49,568 nt of DNA. It comes from JADGHE01 sp035716025. GTDB taxonomy: Bacteria; Pseudomonadota; Alphaproteobacteria; Rhizobiales; Xanthobacteraceae. Numbering within the stretch: position 1 is the stretch's first letter; each line of letters begins with the position of its first letter. Of the stretch, positions 42,548 to 49,568 are shown piece by piece. The stretch is taken from assembly GCA_035716025.1 (NCBI GenBank), contig DASTKH010000036.1, positions 1-49,568 on the forward strand, in the 5' to 3' direction. Position numbers and translations under genes: made by a program. The notes beneath the pieces are model-generated. The model worked only from the letters and a program-made list of their open reading frames with translations. It was not told the origin of the DNA and did no database searches.

Positions 42548-42577
42548 TTGACGCCGCACCGCCGTTCCGCATTAAAT
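42548..42577 (+). promoter_or_regulatory. Candidate sigma70-type promoter
   Basis: TTGACG (42548-42553), then 18 bases to TTAAAT (42572-42577). It follows the terminator at once and precedes the membrane-protein gene at 42719, with a leader of about 135 bases. Confidence 0.45.
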
Positions 42578-42718
42578 GATCATGAAATCAGTGTGTAAGA
42601 TCGGTCCTTTGAAGCTGGTTGCGAACTTGGCCGGTACCCTGCTGCGGATTGCCGCCATCGGCCGCGCCCTCGCATTGTTCCGCCGGGCGACGAACCCACC
42701 CGGGAGCAAGGAGGCGGC

Positions 42719-43132
42719 ATGCCGGTCATCGGACTTCGACAACTTTCCACGATCATCGGCGTTCTGGCCGGTTTGACGGAGCTTTTCCTGGCCTTCGGGG
42801 CCGCGCACGGGGAGGGAAAATCCGCCGACTATGTTGGGATCTTCATCTACATCGTGCCGCTGATCATGATGCTCGGCGCGCTCTCGGTCTCGTATTCCCG
42901 TGAGACCTATCTCGGTGCCGGGATCATGGTCGTGACCTTCGCGCTCCAGCACGTGCTCGATCCCATCCGCGCGATCTATATCCTCCCGATGCTGCTCGTG
43001 GTCGCGGCGGTGGCGCTCGCGTTGCGCGTCGACGCCGAATTGCGGGCCGCGTCGCAGCAGGGAGCCGCGACCCAGCCGGGCTGGGCATCGGACGATCGCG
43101 TTCGCGCGAATGCGGCCGCGTCGCGAGTCTAG
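42719..43132 (+). CDS. Hypothetical four-helix membrane protein
   Basis: Protein of 137 residues with about four hydrophobic segments (about 5-28, 40-57, 65-82, 87-103) and a hydrophilic Ala/Gln/Arg-rich C-terminus. An AAGGAGG ribosome-binding site precedes the ATG. No family recognised. It stands alone between a terminator/promoter pair and the TPP-enzyme gene. Its small all-helical layout resembles uncharacterised integral membrane proteins. Confidence 0.7.
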   Translation: MPVIGLRQLSTIIGVLAGLTELFLAFGAAHGEGKSADYVGIFIYIVPLIMMLGALSVSYSRETYLGAGIMVVTFALQHVLDPIRAIYILPMLLVVAAVALALRVDAELRAASQQGAATQPGWASDDRVRANAAASRV

Positions 43133-43342
43133 CCCGCCCTTCACTTTTTCTGCGCCCCTCCGTCTCGGGACCCGTGCCGCTTCTGCGGCTCGGCCCTCGC
43201 GCTGCGCTGCCCAGCCAGGCGCGTGCCCCTGTCCGTCATGCGGAACGGGCGCGGGCGGCCGCTGGCATTAGCAGGACGCGCCGGGTAACGTCCGTTGCCG
43301 AACGTCCCGCCCGCCTCCTCCCCCGCCGACCGAGACACCGCG

Positions 43343-45005
43343 ATGCAGAACATGCCGATCTACGAGGCCCTGGCCCACGCCTTCGCGGCGGAGGAGGTCG
43401 ACCATCAGTTCGTCCTGATGGGCGACGGCAACATGCATTGGGCGACGGCCATGAAGAACCTGCCGGGCATGCAGTCGATCTTCGCGCGCCACGAGCACTG
43501 TGCCTGTGCGATGGCCATGGGCTATCACAGCGCGACCGGCAAGGTGGGCGTCGCATCGGTCACCTGCGGCCCCGGATTCACCCAGATCACGACCGCGCTC
43601 GCCGTCGCCTCGCGCAACCGCGTGCCGCTCGTCGTCTTCGCAGGCGAGGTGCCGATCAATGCGAGATGGTACAGTCAGGCCATCGACCAGGCACCGATCG
43701 CGACGGCCGCAGGCGCGCACTATATCGCCGCGCACGCGCCGAGCCGCATGTACCAGTATGTGCGGGAGGCCTTTCACGTCGCCCGGCACGAGCGCCGGCC
43801 GGTGGTGCTCGGTGTGCCCTATGATCTCCAGAAGCAGCCGCTGCCGGACATCGGGAGCTACGAACCCTCATCTGCCGTGCTGCCCCGCCTTGAACCGGTT
43901 CCACCCAATTCACGGCAGATCGCTCAACTTGCCGAGAAGCTCGCGAATGCGCGCTGCCCGATCATCCTTGCCGGCCGCGGCGTGCTGCGCGCGGGCGCGA
44001 GCGCGGACGTGGAGGAACTTGCGGAACTCTCGGGCGCGTTGCTCGCGACGACGCTGCCGATGCGCGGTCTCTTCGATCACAACCCGTTTTCGCTCGGCAT
44101 TTTCGGCGGTTATGCGCGTGAGATCGCGCTGGAAATGGGCGCCAAAGCCGACCTTGTGGTGGCGATCGGCGCAAGCCTACACGGTCGACGGCGGCCGCAT
44201 GTTTCCGAAGGCCGAGGTGGTGCAGATCGACACCGATCCACTCGGCCTGCGGCACGGCCTCAAGGCCGCCGATCTCTACCTCTGCGCCGACGCCAAGCTC
44301 GCAACGGTCGAAACCATCAAGGCGCTGCGGGCGATCGGCGGGGGCAAGGCGAGCGTCCGCTCGCCGGAGCTTGCGCGCCGCATCGGCGAGGAGCCGGCGG
44401 ACAGCGCGAGCTTCCCGATCGCGCCCGGCACGCTCGACCCCCGCAAGGTGATCGAGGAGCTCGATCGGGTCATCCCCAAGGATTTCGACTCCGTGAGCGG
44501 GTCCGGCCACCAATCCTATTTCCACTCGACCATGCGCGGACGCCGGCCTGAAAAGTTCCATGCGATGCGTGATTTCGGCGCGATCGGCAACGGCATTTCG
44601 TTTGCGGTCGGCGTGGCGGCCGCGCGCAAGGACGGCAAGACGGTGCTCTTCGAAGGCGACGGCAGTCTGCTCATGCACATTCAGGAGCTTGAGGCGATCA
44701 AGCGCCACGGCCTGAAGCTCCTGATCTGCGTGCTGAACGACGGGGCGTACGGCTCGGAAATCCACAAATTGCGTGCCGACGGCCTCGACGATTCGGGCTC
44801 CGTGTTCGGCCGCACCGATCTTGCCTCGATCGCCAAAGGATTCGGCCTGCGTGGCGCGACGGTGACCGATCTCGCCGATCTCAAGCCCCTGTTCGAGCAA
44901 TACGAGAAACAGGACACCGCGGAACTGTGGAACATTCACATTTCCGATCAGGTGGTGAATCCGGGGACGCGTCGCGCCCTCAAGATCGGGCACGGACGCA
45001 TGTGA
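43343..45005 (+). pseudogene. Thiamine-pyrophosphate-dependent enzyme (acetolactate synthase/benzoylformate decarboxylase-like), frameshifted
   Basis: Two frames together give one TPP enzyme of about 555 residues. Frame one (43343 to ~44176) has the N-terminal TPP-pyrimidine domain with catalytic Glu in RHEHCACAMAMGY and the central domain up to VVAIGAS. Frame two (from ~44175 to 45005) continues with AYTVDGGRMFP and holds the TPP-pyrophosphate motif GDGSLLMHIQELEA...LNDGAYG. Relatives read GASLN-x-YT here, so an 8-base loss (or a sequencing error) would explain the break. Frame one otherwise stays open to 44551, giving a product with no second half. Whether the gene is dead in the cell or misassembled cannot be decided from the sequence. 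Confidence 0.85.
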
Positions 45006-45094
45006 CCGCCCTTCGCAATCCGGCCGGATGACGCGCACAGTTCGCCATGCGCGCCGGGCCCGTTAGACCGAAGACCCTTCAGGAGAAACCCGAT

Positions 45095-45625
45095 ATGCCG
45101 CGCCACGCCTATCCGCCGCTCGACAATCTCTCGCCGCGCCTTACCGCCGAACTGAAGAGGCGGGTGGGGCCCGACCGCGGCAATGTCTGGAAAATGTTGA
45201 TGTGGTCGCCGGCCATGGCCGAGCCGTTCATCGATTTCAACGACGCAGTCCGCTACAAGATTGCGCTGCCGGACGACCTGCGCGAGCTCGTGATCCTGAG
45301 GGTCGGGAATCTGTGCGAGGCACCCTACGAGGTTCACCATCACACCCGCATCGCTCGCGAGGTCGGCATGAGCGAGGAGTTGATCCGCGCCGCGAAAACG
45401 GGATCGGCCGCGCCCGGACTCGATGCGATGCAGAAGCTCTTGCTCGATCTCACGGATGAACTCGTCAAGGATCGCCGCGCAAGCGATGCGACCCTTGCGG
45501 CCGCGATCAAGGCTTTCGGTCCGGGCGGGCTTACCGAAGTCGTGATGCTGGTCGGCTGCTACGTGCTCGCCTGCATGTTTCTGCGCACCTTCGGGATTGA
45601 CATCGAGCAGCCCGCGACGGCCTGA
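45095..45625 (+). CDS. Carboxymuconolactone decarboxylase (AhpD-like) family protein
   Basis: All-helical CMD/AhpD-like protein of 176 residues. The core reads LPDDLRELVILRVGNLCEAPYEVHHHTRIAREVGMS. It keeps the Glu and His positions but has only one cysteine and lacks the redox CxxC of AhpD, so a peroxidase-reductase role is unlikely and a decarboxylase-like or unknown role is left. A clear AGGAGAAA site precedes the ATG at 45095; the frame is open to 45047. It follows the TPP enzyme by 89 bases on the same strand, so they may share a pathway. Confidence 0.88.
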   Translation: MPRHAYPPLDNLSPRLTAELKRRVGPDRGNVWKMLMWSPAMAEPFIDFNDAVRYKIALPDDLRELVILRVGNLCEAPYEVHHHTRIAREVGMSEELIRAAKTGSAAPGLDAMQKLLLDLTDELVKDRRASDATLAAAIKAFGPGGLTEVVMLVGCYVLACMFLRTFGIDIEQPATA

Positions 45626-45680
45626 CGCGCGGAGGCGACCGCTCTCGGGGCGGCCCGGAAAGGCAACCGGGAAGGGAAGT

Positions 45681-46079
45681 TCAGTATCCGCGGCGGCGTT
45701 TGCGCTTTGCGGCCTTGCGGGCGGCGTAGCGGGCATCGCGCGCCGCCTTCTGTTCGGCCTTGAGCGCGGCCTCGCGTGCCGCCTGTTCGGCGGCCTCGCG
45801 CGCCGCCTGTTCGGCGGCGAGGCGGGCGGCTTCGGCGGCGGCCTGCGCCTCGCGCTCGCGCTGGCGGGCAAGCTCGGCCTCGCGCGCCTGGCGCTGCCGC
45901 TCCCGTTCCGCCGCGCGCGCGGCGCGCGCCGCGGCAATCGCCTCGCGTTCGCGCCGCTTGGCGGCGATGGTGGGGTCCTCGGGGCCGGGCGCTGCCTTGA
46001 ACTTCGCCAACAGGGCCTTGCGCGCCGCGGCGGCGTGGCTGAGGCGTTCATTGAAATCGGGATGCTTGTAGCCGCTCAT
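45681..46079 (-). CDS. DUF6481-like Ala/Arg/Glu-rich coiled-coil protein
   Basis: Protein of 132 residues. The N-terminus YKHPDFNERLSHAAAARKA is the conserved part of this family; residues 40-115 are a highly charged, Ala-rich helix with imperfect repeats of EAAEQAARE, expected to form a long coiled coil; the end is basic (KRKRRRGY). Cytoplasmic, no membrane segment. The repeat-rich DNA (GCCTGTTCGGCGGCCTCGCG units near 45780-45830) reflects the protein repeat. Function unknown. Converges on the CMD-like gene. Confidence 0.85.
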   Translation of the reverse strand: MSGYKHPDFNERLSHAAAARKALLAKFKAAPGPEDPTIAAKRREREAIAAARAARAAERERQRQAREAELARQREREAQAAAEAARLAAEQAAREAAEQAAREAALKAEQKAARDARYAARKAAKRKRRRGY

Positions 46080-46134
46080 GGAAGGATGGTCGTCGCTCTC
46101 GTTCGGTCGGGAGGGGGTGGGAGGCAGATCCGGC

Positions 46135-46326
46135 TCAGGAACCGGGCCGGAGGAACACGGTTGCCATCAGACCGGCGGAGGCTAAGAGGGCAACGGCCGA
46201 AATCGACTTGAAGACGGCGGTCGTGCTGAAGCCGAAATGAACGGCAAGAACGTGCAGCGCGATCGCGCACAAACCCGCCGAAGCCGCGAAAACGTCGAGG
46301 CCCCTGCGGTCGGTCAGGCCCGGCAT
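46135..46326 (-). CDS. Small two-helix membrane protein
   Basis: Protein of 63 residues with two hydrophobic segments (about 11-29 and 38-59) and no recognised family. The ATG (46324-46326) is preceded by an excellent GGAGGAAG ribosome-binding site at the right distance, which outweighs the longer in-frame start at 46359. It is followed 55 bases later by the DUF6481-like gene on the same strand, and lies beside tRNA-Asn. Confidence 0.65.
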   Translation of the reverse strand: MPGLTDRRGLDVFAASAGLCAIALHVLAVHFGFSTTAVFKSISAVALLASAGLMATVFLRPGS

Positions 46327-46372
46327 GCTTCCTCCGGATGGATGGCGGCGCGTGCGCAAGGGCGGGTGGACG

Positions 46373-46447
46373 TGGCTCCCCGGGCCGGATTCGAACCAGC
46401 GACCAACCGGTTAACAGCCGGTTGCTCTACCACTGAGCTACCGGGGA
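46373..46447 (-). tRNA. tRNA-Asn(GTT)
   Basis: Complete cloverleaf on the minus strand, 75 bases with encoded CCA. Acceptor TCCCCGG/CCGGGGA, D arm GCTC-AGTGGTA-GAGC, anticodon stem-loop ACCGG-CTGTTAA-CCGGT and T arm CTGG-TTCGAAT-CCGG. Anticodon GTT decodes AAC and AAU. Confidence 0.98.
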
Positions 46448-46473
46448 ACGGCGCGCACGCGGTCAGGTGGGGC

Positions 46474-46501
46474 ATATAACAAAGGGCCGCGACTTAGGCA
46501 A
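46474..46501 (-). promoter_or_regulatory. Candidate promoter of tRNA-Asn
   Basis: On the minus strand TTGCCT (complement of 46496-46501), 16 bases, then TTATAT (complement of 46474-46479). The predicted start lies about 20 bases before the mature tRNA 5' end, as expected for a stable RNA gene. Confidence 0.55.
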
Positions 46502-46615
46502 AGCCCTTCTGAGGCCCGAAGCTTGAAACCGACCCATCTGGCCGGCGCCCGATGAGCAGGCCCGGCCTTTTCACGGGTCGGAGCCCGGCAGGGCGGTTGT
46601 CCGGGATTGGAACGC

Positions 46616-46689
46616 TGGAGGCCACGCCCGGAATTGAACCGGGGTAACCGGTTTTGCAGACCGGTGCGTAACCACTCCGCCACGTGGCC
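46616..46689 (-). tRNA. tRNA-Cys(GCA)
   Basis: Complete cloverleaf on the minus strand, 74 bases with encoded CCA. Acceptor GGCCACG/CGTGGCC, anticodon stem-loop CCGGT-CTGCAAA-ACCGG (anticodon GCA) and T arm CCCGG-TTCAATT-CCGGG. Same orientation as tRNA-Asn, 168 bases upstream of it. Confidence 0.98.
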
Positions 46690-46826
46690 CCTGCGCCAGT
46701 TTAAGTAACCGCTTCGTCGCAGCGGTGCAATGCTTCAACCGGCTGGCGCCGGCCCGCCGCGGCAGGCAAACTGCCAGTCCTTTCGCCCCGCGGTTCCGCG
46801 GGGCCGCGCTTGCCCCGGAGTTCCCG

Positions 46827-48002
46827 ATGCCCGAGACCCCGTATTTCATGTATTTTCCCGGCAACTACCGCTGGTCGGCGGCCTTCGTCAACATGCTCGG
46901 CATGGCGCCCTATGGCGGCAGCGACATCAGCGAGGTCCACAAGATCGGCCGTCTGCTCGAAGGCCGTGCCCCCGACGACGATCAGGCCTGGTTCGACGCC
47001 TGCGTGAAGGTGGCGGAAGAAGTCCGCGCCCGGGGCGACGCGTTCCGTGCCTCCGGCCATCCGGTTTCTGCGGCGGCCTTCTACGCCCGCGCGGCGCATT
47101 ATTTTCAGATGGGCGAGCGCTTCCGCACCCCGAAGGACCGCCCGGCGCTCGAGGCCTTCCGGCAGGGCGTTGAATGCTTTCACGCCTTCATCGGCCTCAC
47201 CGACGTGAAGATCGAGATCGTCGAGGTGCCGTTCGAGGGCGGCAGTCTGCCGGGCTATTTCGTGCATGCTCAGAACACCACGGCCAAGCGGCGGCCTTGC
47301 GTCGTCTATTTCGACGGGCTCGACGTCACCAAGGAACTGCAATATCTGCGCGGCGTGCCCGACCTCATCAAGCGCGGCATTTCCTGCCTCGTGATGGACG
47401 GCCCCGGCACCGGCGAGGCCATCCGCTTCCGCGGCCTGCATCTGCGCCACGATTATGAAGCGGCCGGAAGCGCCTGCCTCGATTTCCTTGAGAAGCGGGA
47501 CGACGTCGATCCGCGCCGCATCGGCATCGTGGCGGTCAGCCTCGGCGGCTATTACGCGCCGCGCTGCGCCTCGCTTGACCCGCGCTTTGCCGCCTGCATC
47601 GCCTGGGGCGCGATCTGGGATTATCACGCCACGTGGAAGCGGCGGATCGAAGCCCATTTCAAGGCCGCGATGTCCGTGCCCGGGCATCACATCATGTGGA
47701 TTCTCGGCGTCGACTCCGTCGAGGAGGCGCTGCGGCGGCTCGAGCCGTTCCGGCTCGACGGCGTGGTGCAGAAGATGCGCTGTCCGTTCCTCATCGTCCA
47801 CGGGGAGGACGACGAACAGGTGCCGCTCGCCGATGCGCGCGCGCTCTACGCGGCGGCGGGCTCGGCCGACAAGACGCTGCGCGTCTTCACGGCGGAGGAG
47901 GGCGGGGCGCAGCATTGCCAGCGGGACTATCTCCCTTACGGCGTGGCGACCATGTGGAGCTGGCTTGAAGACAGGCTCGTGCGCGCGGCACCGCGTCATT
48001 AA
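46827..48002 (+). CDS. Alpha/beta hydrolase, FrsA / dihydropseudooxynicotine-hydrolase-like (paralogue)
   Basis: Serine hydrolase of 391 residues with the same plan as the 12597 gene: helical N-terminal domain (1-125), VMDGPGTGEAIRFRG, nucleophile S238 in AVSLGGYY, acid likely D328 or D329 (GEDDEQVP) and H363 (AQHCQ). SLGGYYAPR and the DYEAA segment after the Gly-rich loop are shared with the first copy, but overall divergence is large, so this is an old duplication or separate acquisition. GGAG precedes the ATG at 46827. It stands alone after the tRNAs; substrate unknown. Confidence 0.85.
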   Translation: MPETPYFMYFPGNYRWSAAFVNMLGMAPYGGSDISEVHKIGRLLEGRAPDDDQAWFDACVKVAEEVRARGDAFRASGHPVSAAAFYARAAHYFQMGERFRTPKDRPALEAFRQGVECFHAFIGLTDVKIEIVEVPFEGGSLPGYFVHAQNTTAKRRPCVVYFDGLDVTKELQYLRGVPDLIKRGISCLVMDGPGTGEAIRFRGLHLRHDYEAAGSACLDFLEKRDDVDPRRIGIVAVSLGGYYAPRCASLDPRFAACIAWGAIWDYHATWKRRIEAHFKAAMSVPGHHIMWILGVDSVEEALRRLEPFRLDGVVQKMRCPFLIVHGEDDEQVPLADARALYAAAGSADKTLRVFTAEEGGAQHCQRDYLPYGVATMWSWLEDRLVRAAPRH

Positions 48003-48038
48003 TGGGGCCTTAACGCGAGTCGGGGATGGTCGCCGGCC

Positions 48039-48389
48039 ATGGTCAGCCGTACTCGCCTCCGCACCGCCCTGACGACCCTCGGCCTCTACCTGACGGCCGC
48101 CCTGTTGATCGGCTATTTCGGCATGCACGCCTATACCGGCAACCGCGGGCTGAAGGCGAAAGAAGGCTTGGCCCAGCAGTACGAGGAGCTGTCCGAGGAG
48201 CTGGCGAAGCTCAAGAACGAGCGGACCGCCTGGCAGCGCCGCGTCGCGCTGCTGCGCTCGGAAAGCCTCGATCCCGATATGCTCGACGAGCGCGCGCGCG
48301 CCTTGCTCGACTTCGTGCATCCGCGCGACCTCATCCTCATCGGCCCGCTCCCGTCCGCAAAGCCTGCGGCCGTCGCCGCCGCCCGCTGA
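48039..48389 (+). CDS. Septum formation initiator family protein (FtsB/DivIC-like)
   Basis: Small bitopic division protein of 116 residues: short cytoplasmic N-terminus, one membrane helix (about 11-29), a coiled coil (about 38-75, LAQQYEELSEELAKLKNERTAW) and the conserved DPDMLDERARALLDF box. FtsB-like proteins form a complex with FtsL and FtsQ at the septum. In alphaproteobacteria this gene usually sits between eno and pdhA; neither is seen here, so the context is atypical. An alanine-rich C-terminus follows. Confidence 0.92.
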   Translation: MVSRTRLRTALTTLGLYLTAALLIGYFGMHAYTGNRGLKAKEGLAQQYEELSEELAKLKNERTAWQRRVALLRSESLDPDMLDERARALLDFVHPRDLILIGPLPSAKPAAVAAAR

Positions 48390-48498
48390 CGCCGGCACCG
48401 GCGGCCGCGCCGGACGTCGGAACTGCGACGATGGCGCGCGGCCGCATTCAGACCGCGAGAGGCCGGGCAAGCCGCCGCGGCCGCTCGGCGAGGGCGTC

Positions 48499-48651
48499 GT
48501 GTGGACGGAGCCGCAGCCTTACGTCCACATCCGCATGGCGCCCTCGGGCGGCCCCGGCCGGAACGAGGACGTGTGGGTCGGCCACCTGAGCCGGGGCGCG
48601 CTCAAGGGCGCGCTGACGACGCAGGTCTATGAGCGTGTGCCGGCGGAGTGA
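48499..48651 (+). CDS. Possible 50-residue protein
   Basis: A frame with protein-like composition: MWTEPQPYVHIRMAPSGG, then GRNEDVWVGHLSRGAL and a Thr/Val-rich end TTQVYERVPAE. A GTG at 48499 with GAGGG upstream is a possible start; the frame is open much further back without a start codon, so it may also be the end of a decayed gene. No family recognised. Confidence 0.3.
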   Translation: MWTEPQPYVHIRMAPSGGPGRNEDVWVGHLSRGALKGALTTQVYERVPAE

Positions 48652-48687
48652 GAAGGTGGGAGTGGGCGGGCCACGTGCTGCGATCAC

Positions 48688-49284
48688 TCAACCGGCGGGC
48701 TGATCGCCCTCGCGGGCCGGTACGCGATAGACGAGCGGCTCATGCGGCAGGGGCGGAAGCTCGACCGCGATGGCGTCGTCCGGCCGGACAATCCCGCCCT
48801 TGAGCACAACCGCCATCACGCCGCCTTTGCGCACGAGCCCTTCGGGCGTCGCGACGGCGAGCCGCTTGAGCAGGCCGGGCTGGAAGTTCTCGATCTGCTT
48901 GCAGGGATTGCGCAGGCCGGTGACTTCCACCACGGCATCCGCGCCGAGCCTGAGCCGCGCGCCGGTCGGCAGGCCGAGCAGGTCCACGCCCCGCGTCAAG
49001 ATATTTTCGCCGAGGTCGCCCGGGCGGACGATGTGTCCCTGCGGCGCCAGTTCGTCCAGCAACTCCGCATGGATCAGGTGCACCTGTCGGAGGTTCGGAA
49101 TTTGGCCGAAGCGCCGGATGTGGAAGAGGTGCTGGTCGGTGGGGCCGGCATGGGCATCGCCCTCGACGCCGAAATTCTCGATGAGCCGGATGGACGCCGC
49201 AGCGCCTTTGCTGAAGGTATGAGCGTGGCTGACGTGAACGCTGACGACCCGCGGACGGTCGCCGGTGTGGTCCTGCAGGGCCAA
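48688..49284 (-). CDS. MOSC domain-containing protein
   Basis: MOSC (molybdenum cofactor sulfurase C-terminal) domain protein of 198 residues. VVSVHVSHAHTFSKG, GVEGDAHAG, HLIHAELLDEL and GDLGENILTRGVDLLGLPTG are family motifs, and C128 in GLRNPCKQIENF is the conserved cysteine. Proposed roles are handling of the molybdenum cofactor or sulfur transfer. The start is a TTG at 49282-49284 supported by GGGAGG nine bases upstream; no ATG exists at the domain start. A functional link with the tungstate importer is possible but speculative. Confidence 0.9.
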   Translation of the reverse strand: MALQDHTGDRPRVVSVHVSHAHTFSKGAAASIRLIENFGVEGDAHAGPTDQHLFHIRRFGQIPNLRQVHLIHAELLDELAPQGHIVRPGDLGENILTRGVDLLGLPTGARLRLGADAVVEVTGLRNPCKQIENFQPGLLKRLAVATPEGLVRKGGVMAVVLKGGIVRPDDAIAVELPPLPHEPLVYRVPAREGDQPAG

Positions 49285-49330
49285 GTCTGTCGCCTCCCGG
49301 TTTGCCGGCCGCCGGGGCCGGGATGCGTGA

Positions 49331-49568
49331 CATTACCGGTCTTGCGCCGAAGCGTGCAGACGGCACGAACGCGACCCAGCCCTGTCGATTTTCGATCCGG
49401 GCGACGACTCCCTCGCGCGGCTTGAGCAGTTCGTGCGCGACAAGGGCATCCGCTTCAGCTCTGTGTTCCTGCTCGGGGCGCTCACGGAGGCCGGCATGAT
49501 CCCCGGCTTCGACAGCGCCGCGCTCGTACTAGCGACCGCATCCGCAAACGCAGTCGACTATGCGCCGC
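49331..49568 (+). CDS. Partial frame resembling a DUF296/PCC-domain protein
   Basis: From about 49382 the frame reads LSIFDPGDDSLARLEQFVRD, then KGIRFSSVFLLGALTEAG and further to the window edge. The pattern 'large acidic loop, amphipathic helix, GIR.S.....GA' recalls the PCC/DUF296 domain. No ATG, GTG or TTG lies in frame between the stop at 49328 and this segment, so the gene is either decayed at its 5' end, uses a CTG start, or contains a frameshift. The right end is cut by the window. Confidence 0.3.

Noticed and set aside
45681..46079. Short near-repeats that could suggest a repeat array or CRISPR
   Set aside because: The repeats are codon-level echoes of an Ala/Glu/Arg coiled coil in the DUF6481-like gene, with no unique spacers or regular period.
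46701..48470. 589-codon minus-strand frame opposite the second hydrolase
   Set aside because: Shadow frame; the plus strand has the nucleophile elbow, acid and histidine of a hydrolase and a ribosome-binding site.

Overview
This is a high-GC (about two thirds G+C by eye) bacterial chromosomal window, most likely from an alphaproteobacterium of the Hyphomicrobiales (Rhizobiales) type. The evidence is a cbb3 oxidase operon behind a canonical FixK/FNR box, the ffh-rpsP-rimM-trmD-rplS order, a general L-amino-acid ABC transporter of the rhizobial Aap type, a DUF6481-like protein, a C-terminal alanine/lysine tail on S16, and CCA-encoding tRNA genes. No integrase, transposase, phage gene, rRNA or CRISPR array was seen.

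Layout. 1-2.2 kb (minus strand): start of ccoNO. 2.5-6.4 kb (plus): SRP GTPase and the S16/RimM/TrmD/L19 ribosome-maturation operon. 6.4-9.8 kb: a one-component regulator (excisionase-type HTH fused to a periplasmic-binding-like domain) divergent from a tungstate-type importer tupBCA, with a cupin relic against the 3' end of the regulator. 10.2-22.2 kb: an accessory catabolic region. It holds a SsuBC/TauBC-type ABC transporter translationally coupled to an FrsA-like alpha/beta hydrolase, then a sugar-phosphate-isomerase-like TIM barrel, an aldo/keto reductase, tRNA-Arg(TCG), an NMT1/SsuA-type binding protein that could serve the transporter, a malate/lactate-type dehydrogenase, a mannonate/mannitol-type dehydrogenase and an amidase. 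22.4-30.6 kb: an envelope module of alpha-2-macroglobulin with an intact thioester, PBP1C and a PAP2 phosphatase.

30.6-36.5 kb: cystathionine beta-lyase divergent from aapJQMP, sharing a palindromic control region; a nested stem-loop separates aapJ from the permeases. 36.6-39.4 kb (minus): 3-mercaptopyruvate sulfurtransferase, an AlaX-type tRNA-editing protein and a cysteine synthase, a small sulfur-amino-acid cluster that also fits the nearby metC. 39.5-46 kb: a DUF2939 protein, an M24 peptidase, another alpha/beta hydrolase with a strong terminator, a small membrane protein, a TPP-dependent enzyme split by a frameshift, a carboxymuconolactone-decarboxylase-like protein and a DUF6481-like coiled-coil protein. 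46-49.6 kb: a 63-residue membrane protein, tRNA-Asn, tRNA-Cys, a second FrsA-like hydrolase (paralogue of the 12.6 kb one), an FtsB/DivIC-like protein, a MOSC protein and a partial DUF296-like frame at the edge.

The most interesting parts are the transporter-hydrolase operon with its scattered oxidoreductases (a candidate undescribed catabolic pathway), the HTH-PBP regulator/tungstate pair, the PAP2 gene coupled to the alpha-2-macroglobulin/PBP1C pair, the palindrome that carries both divergent -35 elements between metC and aapJ, and the frameshifted TPP enzyme. All functional calls rest on recognition of motifs and gene order; no database search was run.
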